This document shows, one piece after another, positions 21,201-28,330 of a stretch of DNA of 28,373 nucleotides. The DNA comes from Candidatus Wallbacteria bacterium (GTDB lineage: Bacteria; Muiribacteriota; UBA6191; JACPRK01): assembly GCA_016199905.1 (NCBI GenBank), contig JACQFU010000403.1:1-28373 (forward strand), read 5' to 3'. The first letter of the stretch is position 1. Each line of letters begins with the position of its first letter. The notes beneath the pieces were generated by a model. That model was not told the origin of the DNA. It did not search any database and worked only from the letters and a program-made list of their open reading frames with translations. A program made the position numbers and the translations under genes.

Positions 21201-21891
21201 CTCCGCCGCCGAAGAGCAGGATGCGTCCGCGGGTTGCGTCGAAGGCCATCGCGGCCTCAGCGCGGCCGGAAGGAGCGGTCGCCGGGGAGCGCCGGGTCCA
21301 GTCGGAGCCGTCGTACTCCCAGGTGTCCGACAGTCGCACGTTGCCGGAGTCCTTTCCGCCGAAGAGGACGACACGGTCGCGGGCCGAGTCGTAGGCCATC
21401 GCAGGCCATCCGCGTCCCGTGGGCGAGGAGGCGGGCGAGCGTTGGGTCCAGTCGCGCCCGTCCCACTCCCAGGTTTGGTTCTGGCCCACTCCGTTGGCGC
21501 CGCCGCCGAAGAGGACGAGCTTGTTGCGACGCGAGTCGAAGGCGAGCGCCTTGCCGCCCAAGGTAGGTTCCGGGGTGCGGTCTGGCGAGGCCTGGACCCA
21601 ATCGCTTCCGTCGAACAGCCAGGTCGTGTAGAACCGGAGGCTGTGATCGAACGTCGGGTCGGAGATAGCGCCGAACACGACCGTGCGCGAGCGGGCCGGA
21701 TCGTAGGCCGCCGCCGAGCCGTTCCCGAAGGCGGGCGGCGAGAAGCTGCGCAGGATCCACTCGCCCGTCATCGACGGGGAGGCGAGCACGGACAGGGGTG
21801 GACTGGAGGGCGTTGCCGCCGCGGTCGAGCCCGCGAGGATAACGAACGTAAAAACAACATAAAGGGCCGTTCGAGTCCTTTGTCGAGACAT
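15217..21891 (-). CDS. Giant exported Kelch-repeat/PKD-domain protein
   Basis: A 2224-residue protein. A signal peptide (residues 1-26, ending STAAA) is followed by about twelve Kelch-like repeats of about 50 residues (MAYDSxRxRTVLFGG ... DTWEYDGTNW) to about residue 645. A PKD domain (about 655-745; DPLTYSW, GTYIFTLTVSDGKGG) comes next. A second block of about twelve Kelch-like repeats runs to about 1345, then around six PKD/Ig-like domains (LDGSESDDPNGDPITYLWEL and similar) to about 2045. The C-terminal 175 residues contain two similar halves (LSLVGMPAIP ... and LNLIAYPRGLP ...). Such proteins usually sit on the surface or are secreted and bind carbohydrate or protein partners. No catalytic Cys/Tyr copper site of galactose oxidase was seen, so enzyme activity is not claimed. 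ATG 21891 with upstream GGGAGGT was chosen over an in-frame start 32 codons earlier. It converges on the island's right repeat. Confidence 0.9.
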   Translation of the reverse strand: MSRQRTRTALYVVFTFVILAGSTAAATPSSPPLSVLASPSMTGEWILRSFSPPAFGNGSAAAYDPARSRTVVFGAISDPTFDHSLRFYTTWLFDGSDWVQASPDRTPEPTLGGKALAFDSRRNKLVLFGGGANGVGQNQTWEWDGRDWTQRSPASSPTGRGWPAMAYDSARDRVVLFGGKDSGNVRLSDTWEYDGSDWTRRSPATAPSGRAEAAMAFDATRGRILLFGGGDANSYFGDTWEYDGTNWIQRSPLTEPTGRSAAGLAYDSQRDRTVLFGGGDRLGYLQDTWEYDGTNWSQRLPATAPGGRKTGGLAYDSLRGRTVLFGGNVASANNETWEWDGTNWTQWREPAHPKGGTCGGMTWDSRRNVAVLMGDDGGTDLTNTWEYDGVRWTKKTPPAFPPTRGGFACGFDTLRGETILFGGSTNYSNAASFLNDTWAWNGSNWTRKSTSVAPPVRIADGAQMAFDSGRGKLVLFGGYAGNNTASADTWEWDGSAWAQRTSTTRPGARWQCALAYDPLRSRTVLFGGVADYSQTRLRDTWEWDGVNWTPLAPATSPPDGPQGSMVFDAGRGHVQLIYGGGGLWETGTWEWNGANWNKRQPIHRVPQDATMRGAYDPLRGRLVAFGGFAFGNSSATNELPDVDSGTSTGPSTGPSPNTPGNRPPTVLVGSDQVLAPGSPVTVAGTASDLDGDPLTYSWARSGGSGPEVALTGADTASASFTPLTAGTYIFTLTVSDGKGGTAVASVAFSVRSDPSVGAASWTRRMADPPLPRTGPGMVYDSLRRRVVMFGGRLSGYADFNDTWEWDGSSWTQVPTPASPPTRTDFAMAYDETRRVTVLFGGFFEGPNPARGNAQDTWEYDGSNWTQKFPSSVPPARRVHSMAYDPVSRQILLFGGCCPAAETWAYDGTNWKTLADDLHSPPGRGGQCASLDPLRRRVVLYAGDQGNCYQRNDTWEWDGARWSVVNPGSGVAYAPWPPYLGFHGMAYSEADASTIVFGGYTGCGNTDSFWKWDGARWSEIVTPVKPLARSGAGVAYDKDRKRVVLFGGSGAGSYGDTWEWDGKSWVQRYPTPRTGAQMAYDSARGRTVMFGGNDNNNWNLAETWEWDGAGWTQLYPATSPPPADFTTRMAYDSARRRAVLICGGWPATLWEWDGAVWTKRATMNRGWTGAGAVYDQARGVTVQEVCGQAHEWDGVNWRTRPASGPPCAADNCAYDSRRSRMVLYANFPGTTWEFDGLSWLNPDKPPQSGPTPPSPGRRDSFGIAYDSARGRTVLFGGNICNGCSGVAVDGTFEWDGAGWQASAAASGPTSRFNHGFAYDDKRGRCVLFGGMTLAGSWRARSGETWEYQGDAACALTVARIQPLAALSGGPGTLQFDGTASTGPGIAYGWSLASAPDGVVALSASGPTARYAVTKSGIYNFQLTVTSDGGCRSSANASFTVGNAPPTARTAEEVAVILPNAGVTAQTTTTLVLDGSESDDPNGDPITYLWELVSWPAASTVPGRFGSVPATGAILRVGFDPSSLASGRLNDAGAYVFRLTVRDSKNEAGTATVQVTALDPAGLVPRADAGPNQRVVATVLGRNPLTLADDLPDLTAIPGRHNPFVKLDGRGSADSSRQPRPLGYVWTAVSAPEGSQLPALTGAGSATPGFTPNASGAYEFQLVVSNGTLESFPARTRVAVQLRDGTGAPTVTPPVALPLVRDRARPERSASPADPPLAVQAGDVLTLDGRSSFVPDGRAFVRTFLWRQTAGPGVSLSPQAGAAVSSFVAASPGDYGFTLTVTDSRGLVSPPTALRLLVTSPGSRPPLLSLVASASTTPGTAPDLGETPQDGASAALHVTLSDLSRPTVRLGAYSPDLASGQLQAPYFRVGWRQVGGPSVLLFPVDAGSLRPGEISAAQFEPVTGRVHVFEAGLQKLDSVTSRPSGPATLRRVQVAVDTPFHSVPTALARLGSVVRSKSATRAVDVVTLDGRGSFDPSSEAGGLLFRWVQLAGPEVRLSDPCSAVTTFVTPDLEEEAAMRLVFALTVSDNAGTQSPPANVSVDVTPTTTMDAQLALGSGLSLVGMPAIPTLATEYRLSELAAFAGGVSVIRLDAVTGRFAIYDPTLRTGDLPVTGAEAYFLLRGRLPSTMQQISSGRRWPLSSRTRHIRRGLNLIAYPRGLPAGARASSLATLTGAGFVVTPDPDTGRWTTYVVGLGATDFALRSGTGYLIGAVAESDVVMPSGAVR

Positions 21892-22109
21892 GGCTACCTC
21901 CCAGGAAACCGCCCCGGAGTGTCGGATACTTCCTCGGGCCGAGGCGGCATGCGTCTCCAGATTACGACCGGTGCCGGCACGACTCAACCGGTAGATTGAA
22001 TCGGTGACTGGGGGTACAGCTCATCGCAAGCAAAGCTTGTGTCTGCCCTTCCAGCCCCGCAGTCTGAACTCGAGAGATCTCCGGCAACGGGATCGAAAGG
22101 TGCGTCACG
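21892..22109. promoter_or_regulatory. Divergent intergenic region with several short dyads
   Basis: These 218 bp lie between two divergent exported-protein genes. They contain CCTCGG-G-CCGAGG (21932-21944), the 10-bp palindrome GTGCCGGCAC (21971-21980), and ACCGGT twice, 20 bp apart (21967-21972 and 21987-21992). The last pair would lie on the same helical face, as binding sites for one regulator often do. No clear -35/-10 pair was found. The elements are suggestive only. Confidence 0.3.
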
Positions 22110-23003
22110 ATGAGACTCACGCTGCTTTGGATCATTCCTTTGGGCCTGTTCCTGGCTTCGGCTCGAGCGGGGACCGCCGCGGGCCAGCCGCCGAGTCGCG
22201 AAGACGCCATCGCAGAGATAGAGAAGCTGGGCGGGGAGATCAAGCAACCGCCTCGAATTCCGATGGTCAAGGTCGAGCTGCGCGGGGTGCCGCTCACCAG
22301 CGAGAGTCTCGCCAAGATCAAGGGCCTCAAGGACATGCAGTGGCTCAACGCAGGCCACTGCGACATCGATGACGCCGGCGCCGCCCAACTGTCGGAGCTC
22401 ACCCAGTTGCAGGAGCTGGAGCTATCGAGCAACGGTGTGACCGATGTGGGCCTGCAATCGCTGGCTCCTCTCACGAAGTTGACGAGTCTGAAGCTCGATG
22501 GCACGAAGCTCACCAGCGCAGGTCTGGCCCACCTGTCCGGCCTGAGAGCGCTCAATTCGTTGGACCTGCAGAGGACCCAGGTCGACGATGGTGGACTGGC
22601 TCACCTGGCGGCGATGGGGGAGCTCCGGTATCTCTACCTGGGGGAAACGGGCGTTTCGGACGCTGGGTTGAAGCAGCTCGCGGGGTTGAAGGGTCTTCAG
22701 CACCTGGGACTCGGCAGCACGAAGGTCACCGACGCCGGATTGGCCGCCCTGGAGGGCATGAAGGCCCTGGAGCGATTGGAGCTGGATCAGACGGCGATCA
22801 CCGACGCCGGGCTCGTTCACCTCGCGGGGCTATCGGGGCTGCAGCAGTTGATTCTCGCCGGCACGGCCGTGACGGACGCGGGCCTGGAGCACCTGAAGGG
22901 CCTGAGCCAGCTCGTCTTCCTGAACGTGAAGCAGTCCAAGGTGACGGAACGGGGCGCGGCGGCGCTGCTGGCCCGCGTGCCCGGCGTCAACATCCAGCGC
23001 TGA
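22110..23003 (+). CDS. Exported leucine-rich-repeat protein
   Basis: A 297-residue protein with a signal peptide (residues 1-25, core LLWIIPLGLFLASARA), a short helical segment (EDAIAEIEKLGGEIK), and ten LRRs of exactly 24 residues starting at about residue 55. The leading Leu positions fall at 79, 103, 127, 151, 175, 199, 223, 247 and 271. The consensus is LxLxxTxVTDAGLxxLxGLxxLxx, the ribonuclease-inhibitor/F-box-like class common in large bacterial genomes. There is no anchor or catalytic domain, so it is likely a periplasmic or secreted binding protein with unknown ligand. ATG 22110 follows GAAAGG by 9 nt. It is divergent from the Kelch gene and convergent with hsdR. Confidence 0.9.
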   Translation: MRLTLLWIIPLGLFLASARAGTAAGQPPSREDAIAEIEKLGGEIKQPPRIPMVKVELRGVPLTSESLAKIKGLKDMQWLNAGHCDIDDAGAAQLSELTQLQELELSSNGVTDVGLQSLAPLTKLTSLKLDGTKLTSAGLAHLSGLRALNSLDLQRTQVDDGGLAHLAAMGELRYLYLGETGVSDAGLKQLAGLKGLQHLGLGSTKVTDAGLAALEGMKALERLELDQTAITDAGLVHLAGLSGLQQLILAGTAVTDAGLEHLKGLSQLVFLNVKQSKVTERGAAALLARVPGVNIQR

Positions 23004-23020
23004 GGGATCGTCAGGCGGGG

Positions 23021-23046
23021 GGCGGAAGGGTATCGAGCGTTCCGCC
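23021..23046. terminator. Candidate bidirectional hairpin between convergent genes
   Basis: GGCGGAA (23021-23027) and TTCCGCC (23040-23046) form a perfect 7-bp stem with a 12-nt loop, in the 51-bp gap between the LRR gene and hsdR, where termination is needed in both directions. No T-run follows on either side, so it may act with Rho or simply protect 3' ends. Confidence 0.4.
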
Positions 23047-23054
23047 TGCGCAGC

Positions 23055-26000
23055 TCAGGCCGCCAGGGCCGAACTTCTGACGTGCTCGAGTATCTCCAGG
23101 AGTTCGCTCACCTGAGACGCGGAGAACAACCCGTCAGGCCCCGTGGGCGCTAGGTCTGTGAAGGGAGACTCGAAAAGCAGTTCCTGCGCCATCACGCCGT
23201 GTTCGGTGAGGTGATCGACGATCAGGGTGACGAACTCGAGCTGCCGCGAAGTCAGTGTCTTTCCGTCGAGGAACCGCGAGAAAGCCTGCTTGGCCGCCTC
23301 GCGGTCCAGACCCACGAGAGACCGCACGAAGAGCCCCAAGCTGTGACTCTGCTCCTTGGCTTTCTTCAACTCGTCGGGTCCGCCCAGTCCACTTGCGACC
23401 GGCATCTTCTCGAGTTCCTCGAGATCCGTCTGCGACAGCGGTTTGTTTCGACGCAGCTTGTGAATCGCAATGTGGTCTTCGTGTGCGACGAGGAATGCCC
23501 GGGCCTTCTTCCGAAATCGTTCGAAGCCATCGGGCGCGGGGAACCCCAGAAGGTCCACCGCCATCTCGCCCCCCATCCGATCCTCGAAGTCGGTGTAGAC
23601 GATCTTGCGCTTTTGTTTCTCGACGAACTTGACCAGAGCTCGAAGCCGTTTCCGCGCGGTCTCGAGCATCGACACAGTCACGTCCTGCCACCACTCATCG
23701 GTCTGCATCTCCAGGATGAGGCTGAGCTGTTCCCGCACCATCGGAATGCTCGCCCTTTCCTCCAACAAACCCACGATTGCGATCACCCGCTCACGCAATC
23801 GACTGAACGCTGCAGGCTCCTTCCGCAGCACCGCGAGTTGAAGTCGAAGGATCAGGAGGTCGAATCGCTTGGCCTCCTCCTCCTCGGATTCCAGCTCCGA
23901 TGGCAAACCGGCCAGATGCACGGCCAACTCGTCCAGGGCGGCTTCGCTCAAGCTGGTCCACGCATCCCCTACGGCGTACTTCTCCACCAGTCGTCGCTTC
24001 GGTCGAACAACGAAGTTGTCCGGGTTCATGGCCTCGACTACTCGGTGCAGACACGACACTACGTCGCCCCTGAGAGCGGCCGCTTCCGAGGCATATGGCA
24101 GCCCCGGCCGTTCTCTCAGCACTACATCCGAGGTCGGAGAGGCGGGCTCAACAAGACGGTCCAGTTCGCCGACCAAGTTCAGCCGGGTCTTGAAGATCTT
24201 GGTGCCAAGCGATTCCGCCACCGACCCTTCCGTCACAGCCGGGTCCTGGCTGAAGAACTCCAAATTCTGGCAGTAGTCGAAAATGTAGAAGAACTGCTTG
24301 TCCTTCCCCGGGCCAAACAGCTCCGGGCAGAGCCGCGTTCCACGTCCGACCATCTGCCAAAACTTGGTCTTGGACCGTACGAGCTTGAAGAAGACCAGGT
24401 TCACGACCTGGGGAACGTCGATGCCCGTGTCGAGCATGTCGACCGAGATGGCGAGGTGAGGCTCCCTGGCGGGGTCATAGAAGTTGTCAATCAGGCTCTG
24501 CTCGTAGCTCAAGCCACAGTAGATTGCCCGGGCAAAGGCGCCCTTGAAGTGCGGGTAGTTGCAGTCGAAGCGGCTCGCGATGAACTCGGCGTGGTCCTTG
24601 TTCTTGGCGAAGACGATCGTCTTGCCGAGGCGGTCGCCGCCGGCCACCTTGAGTCCCCGCGTCATGAGATGCTCGAGCACCTTGTCGACCGTGTCCTCGT
24701 TGAAGAGCCACTTGTTCACGGCCTCGGCCTCGACCCTGGCCGGCGTGTTGCCCTCCTCGTCCCAGTCGAGCTCGTCCCATTGCGCCTTTTCTTCTTCTGA
24801 AAGGTCGGCGTACGTTATGCCTTCACGCTGGAACTTCACGGGAACGGAGACGGCCTGGGGCGGAACCAGATATCCATCCTTGACCGCTTCCTCGAGACCG
24901 TAGGCGAAAGTGGGGACTCCCCGATCGAGATCGAAGAGGCCATAGGTATTGATATCGATCTCGTCCTTCGGCGTCGCAGTCAGTCCCACGAGCAGCGAAT
25001 CGAAGTACTCGAAGATGCAGCGGATAGCGTGCTCCTGGTAGTGGCGCTCGACAATCTTCTGATTCACGGGGGCAGCAGCCAGTGGCTTGCGGCTCGCTCG
25101 TCTCTGGATCATCAACTCCAGTTCAGCCTTCTTGAAGAAGCCTTGCACCTGTCGCGGCGGGTAGTTGACGTCGTCCCACAGCCAGTGCTCGTAGCCGTTG
25201 GAGTAGAAGATCACGGGCCGCTGGCCGCACTGCTTCTCCAGGCAGTCGGCGTACAGCTTCGCCTGCTGACGGCCTACCTGAGCAGACTTCCTCGTGCGCT
25301 TGGCCTCGACCAGTCCCAACGGCTTCCCGTCGTCTCCCCAGAGCACGTAGTCGACGTAGCCCTTGCCTTGTTTGTTGGGCATCCCGTCGACCTCGAACTC
25401 CCGGTCCGACGGCCGGTCCAGTGGCCAACCGGCTTCGCGGAGCAGGAGATCGATGAAGTAGTCGCGGGTCTCGGCCTCAGAGTAGTTGTGAGAATCCGGT
25501 CGACTTGCGTTTGCTCGCTTCGCCTCGGCGATCTCGGTCCTGAGGCGCCTGAGTTCCTCGTCGAGCGCGGACGCCCCCTCCTGGAGGGCCGAGAGCTCGT
25601 GGCCCCGCTCCCGGAGCCCGACCTCGAGCAGACGCAACTGCTCCAGGGTCTCCTTGGGAACGGGCGAAGTGCGGGGCAACGAGTTGGAGTCGAAGGCCAA
25701 CTCGGCCGGCGGTTTGGTGGCTCGCGCATAGGTATGAGCGAGCCAGTAGGAGACGTGGAACAGCTCGCGCACGGCCGTCACGGCATCGAGCTGCCTCACG
25801 GGGCGTTGGCTATGCACGGCCAGATTTCCGAGCTGGGTGAGCACCCGAGTCTTTCCAAAGATGGCGTCTCCGGCCACGAGCTTGAATGAGGGTTCGTGGA
25901 GGAGGGCGCCGAGGGTGTCCTGGTAGGGCATCTTCAGCGTGGCGTCGGCAAGGTAGAGCCACCTCACGGCCAGTTCGAGCGCATGCCTAGCGTAGAAACA

Positions 26001-26096
26001 CGCCGAGCGGGGATCGGGATAAGCCAAGGACTCCGCCCTGGAGGCCGCCTCGTGAATGATGGGCCACTCGGGAGTGAGGAAGGCGAAGTTGCTCAT
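23055..26096 (-). CDS. hsdR: Type I restriction subunit HsdR with in-frame loss of the helicase motor core
   Basis: A 1013-residue open frame. An N-terminal DUF4145-like region (residues 1-125) and coiled coil (145-195) precede an HSDR_N nuclease domain with Asp250, the E-A-K core at 264-266 and a QxxxY motif near 278-282. The helicase part should then begin, but at residues 359/360 the sequence jumps from NQKIVERHYQEHAIR to CIFEYFDSLLVGLTATPKDE. About 110 residues normally present here, with Walker A and the DEAH box, are absent; motif III (LTATP) and the later QMVGRGTRLCP motif VI remain. The rest, including the C-terminal EcoEI_R_C-like region, looks normal. The family is usually about 1120 residues, matching the loss. 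ATG 26096 shares one base with the hsdS stop (TAATG). ATP-driven translocation, and so cleavage, should be impossible. The gene is probably non-functional although open. Confidence 0.88.
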   Translation of the reverse strand: MSNFAFLTPEWPIIHEAASRAESLAYPDPRSACFYARHALELAVRWLYLADATLKMPYQDTLGALLHEPSFKLVAGDAIFGKTRVLTQLGNLAVHSQRPVRQLDAVTAVRELFHVSYWLAHTYARATKPPAELAFDSNSLPRTSPVPKETLEQLRLLEVGLRERGHELSALQEGASALDEELRRLRTEIAEAKRANASRPDSHNYSEAETRDYFIDLLLREAGWPLDRPSDREFEVDGMPNKQGKGYVDYVLWGDDGKPLGLVEAKRTRKSAQVGRQQAKLYADCLEKQCGQRPVIFYSNGYEHWLWDDVNYPPRQVQGFFKKAELELMIQRRASRKPLAAAPVNQKIVERHYQEHAIRCIFEYFDSLLVGLTATPKDEIDINTYGLFDLDRGVPTFAYGLEEAVKDGYLVPPQAVSVPVKFQREGITYADLSEEEKAQWDELDWDEEGNTPARVEAEAVNKWLFNEDTVDKVLEHLMTRGLKVAGGDRLGKTIVFAKNKDHAEFIASRFDCNYPHFKGAFARAIYCGLSYEQSLIDNFYDPAREPHLAISVDMLDTGIDVPQVVNLVFFKLVRSKTKFWQMVGRGTRLCPELFGPGKDKQFFYIFDYCQNLEFFSQDPAVTEGSVAESLGTKIFKTRLNLVGELDRLVEPASPTSDVVLRERPGLPYASEAAALRGDVVSCLHRVVEAMNPDNFVVRPKRRLVEKYAVGDAWTSLSEAALDELAVHLAGLPSELESEEEEAKRFDLLILRLQLAVLRKEPAAFSRLRERVIAIVGLLEERASIPMVREQLSLILEMQTDEWWQDVTVSMLETARKRLRALVKFVEKQKRKIVYTDFEDRMGGEMAVDLLGFPAPDGFERFRKKARAFLVAHEDHIAIHKLRRNKPLSQTDLEELEKMPVASGLGGPDELKKAKEQSHSLGLFVRSLVGLDREAAKQAFSRFLDGKTLTSRQLEFVTLIVDHLTEHGVMAQELLFESPFTDLAPTGPDGLFSASQVSELLEILEHVRSSALAA

Positions 26097-27277
26097 TACA
26101 GCTCACCGCGGAAGGCGCGGTGCTGCAGGGAGGCGAAGAGGGCGTCGAGTTGGGTGAGGGAGGCGCGGTGGGAGGAGCGGAGCTTCTCGACATTCTTTAC
26201 CTGACGGCAAAACTCGCGCTGTATCGCGAAAGGCGGTAGGGGAACGATGATGGATCGCACATCGTCAAAGTTCAGCCCTGCCTTGACCGCTTGGCGGTTA
26301 CGCCCCAGAACTTGTCGCCGGCCTGTAGGCGAGACCAAGTACGCGGACAAGAAACGAGGCTCGACCGCACTCCTATGTAGAATCGAGAGATGCTGATTCA
26401 CAAACGCAACGCCAATCCCCTCGGGCACGACTGCAGTTCGCCCGAGATCGGCCGTGATACTCAGCAGTACGTCGCCGGGGCCGGGTCGAACTCGTGTGCG
26501 TCTTGCCTCGGCCGTCTCTGGTGCGTTGACGTACGCAATGTCCTCGAGTACCAGTTCGTCGTAGCGGACGTTCTAGATGCGCAGGAACAAGTCTCCCGAA
26601 TTTGCATAGTGAGCGGCCCAACCGCGTGATCCGCTAGTCAAGAAGGCCAGAAGCTCGTCGAGCTTCCTCGTCGGCCAGTTGCTCAGAATAGTGCGCTCGG
26701 ATCCGAACAACTCGAGGAAGATGGATTGCACGAAGGTATCGAGGACGGCGATCGCGGCACGCCGCTTGGCCTGCAACGCCTCCGCTCGGTCGAGCACGTC
26801 GGCAATCCGGCGCTGTTCCGATAGGTGGGGCAATGGAAGGACCGACCCCATTACGGTCCGGTCAGACACGGCCGGGTAACTTGCGTCTGTGGCTTTCTGG
26901 ACCATAGTGGCAATGAACACCGGCGACTTTACCCAGTGGAATAGATAGTCGCAGTGAAGCAATGCTGGCCGGGCCCGCAATACGCAAAACCCTGTCGATG
27001 CTATCGAGCCGTGAAGACTCGGCGGTACCATTGCAACCGAGTTTAGGTTCGGACGAACAGTAGAAACCAGGACATCACCCGTTCTGACAAGCTGGCGTGC
27101 TCGGCTTGGTGCCTCCCTGAAGTGGATTCTGCGAGCACTGCTGATCACCTTCGACGCCTGATCCACGGCACTGATGTCGATGTAGCTGAAAGAGCCATCG
27201 TCGCGTGAGCCCGATGAATTGCAGGTCTCGACTGGGTCCACAAGATCGCCTAGCTGATGTCGCCGCGACGAGGTCAC
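26096..27277 (-). pseudogene. hsdS: Type I specificity subunit HsdS interrupted by one amber codon
   Basis: Two open pieces in one frame (27277-26573 and 26428-26096 onward) read as a single two-TRD HsdS of about 393 codons. The only break is TAG at codon 235 (26573-26575), where context LRI-*-NVRYDEL suggests an original Gln (CAG to TAG). The first half has TRD1 and the central conserved helix (LSEQRRIADVLDRAEALQAKRRAA). After the stop the reading continues as TRD2 with DVLLSITADLGRTAVVPEG and ends in the second conserved helix (REFCRQVKNVEKLR). A truncated half-subunit could still be made. GTG 27277 shares GTGA with the hsdM stop; the end touches the hsdR start. GC is lower here than in the flanks by eye, usual for specificity genes. 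Confidence 0.85.
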
Positions 27278-28330
27278 CCGATCATCCCCTCCAACTCCTT
27301 CATCCCCGCCTGAATCTCCTTCTCGATCTTGGCCAGCTCGGCCAGCAACTCCCTTGGCGGGCGGCGCGCCCCCCCGGCTTCAGCAGCCTCACGAAGAGCG
27401 CCAGGAAGAGCAGCTCCGTCTTCTTGGTCTTGACGATCTGCTGGAGATCCTTGGCCGTATTCTCGTAGTCGAGAGAGCCGGCGAAGGGGGGATTCGCCAG
27501 CACCAAGGTGTACCGTTCTTCCTCCCCCGCATGGTCTTGCGCCAGGGAGTCTCGATAGCGGATATCGGGGCTCTCGACCCCGTGCAGGAGCATGTTCATG
27601 CTGCCGATGCGCAGCATCGTGTTGTCGAAGTCGAAGCCGTGAAACGCCTCTTTGTGGAAGTGCGCTTTCAGCTTCGCGTCTCGCAAGATCGCGGGGTGGT
27701 GCTCCCGCAGGTACTCCCCGGCGGCCACCAGAAAACCGCACGTACCGCTGGCGGGGTCACAGATCACATCCTTCGGCCCCGGGGTCGTCAGTTCCACCAT
27801 CGCCGGATGATGTGCCGAGGCGTGCGGAACTGGCCGTTGGTGCCCGCTGTGGCGATCTTGCCGAGCATGTACTCATAGAGGTCGCCTTTGGTGTCGCGCT
27901 CCAGCATGGGCACCTGATCGAGCAAGTCGACGACCTTGGCCAGGAGCGCCGGCGTGGGGATAGTAAAGCGCGCGTCCTTCATGTGATGCGCGTACGTCGA
28001 ATCATCCCCGCCGAGGGATCGCAGGAAAGGGAAAACGTGCTGGTCCACGATGCCGTACATCTCGGCCGGCGTCAGGTTCTTGAATCGGGACTATCGCAGG
28101 TCCTCGTACGGCCGCCCGTTCGGGTCCGTGTCCGACGGGTAGTGCCGCCGGCCAAGGGGTTGCTTCAGCCGCGCGGACTTGTTTTCCTCGAGTGTCTGTA
28201 GTTCGTCCAGCCGGCGCAGGAAGAGCAGATACGTGATCTGCTCGATGACCTCCATGGGGTTCGAGATACCACCGGACCAGAACGCATCCCGGATCCGGTC
28301 AACCTGGTTCTTAAGGTCTCCTGTGAGCAT
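27274..28330 (-). pseudogene. hsdM: Type I methyltransferase HsdM with at least three lesions
   Basis: The gene starts at ATG 28330 (MLTGDLKNQVDRI, a typical HsdM N-terminus). The lesions are as follows. (1) TAG at codon 80 (28091-28093) where family context (DLR-W-SRFKNL) predicts Trp. (2) A 1-nt loss near 27801-27805, shifting frame between HII and MVELTTP. (3) An out-of-frame deletion at about 27361-27372, joining LLKPGGRAA directly to the C-terminal tail RELLAELAKIEKEIQAGMKELEGM. The SAM motif DPASGTCGFL and the catalytic NPPF (LANPPFAGS) survive between the breaks. The remaining 1057 bp compare with about 1500 bp expected, so roughly 150 codons are gone. The window ends 43 bp upstream of the start. 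It cannot make a working methyltransferase. Confidence 0.9.

Noticed and set aside
15217..21891. Galactose oxidase-type enzyme assignment for the Kelch protein
   Set aside because: Kelch repeats alone do not imply the enzyme, and no copper-site Tyr/His/Cys arrangement could be identified.
25010..25025. An intron or intein explaining the HsdR gap
   Set aside because: Sequence is missing rather than inserted, and no extra DNA lies at the junction.
26573..28093. TAG codons in hsdS and hsdM as recoded amber (pyrrolysine or suppression)
   Set aside because: Other genes here end normally in TAG (for example the SDR and carbamoyltransferase), and hsdM also has a frameshift and a deletion, so decay is the simpler account.
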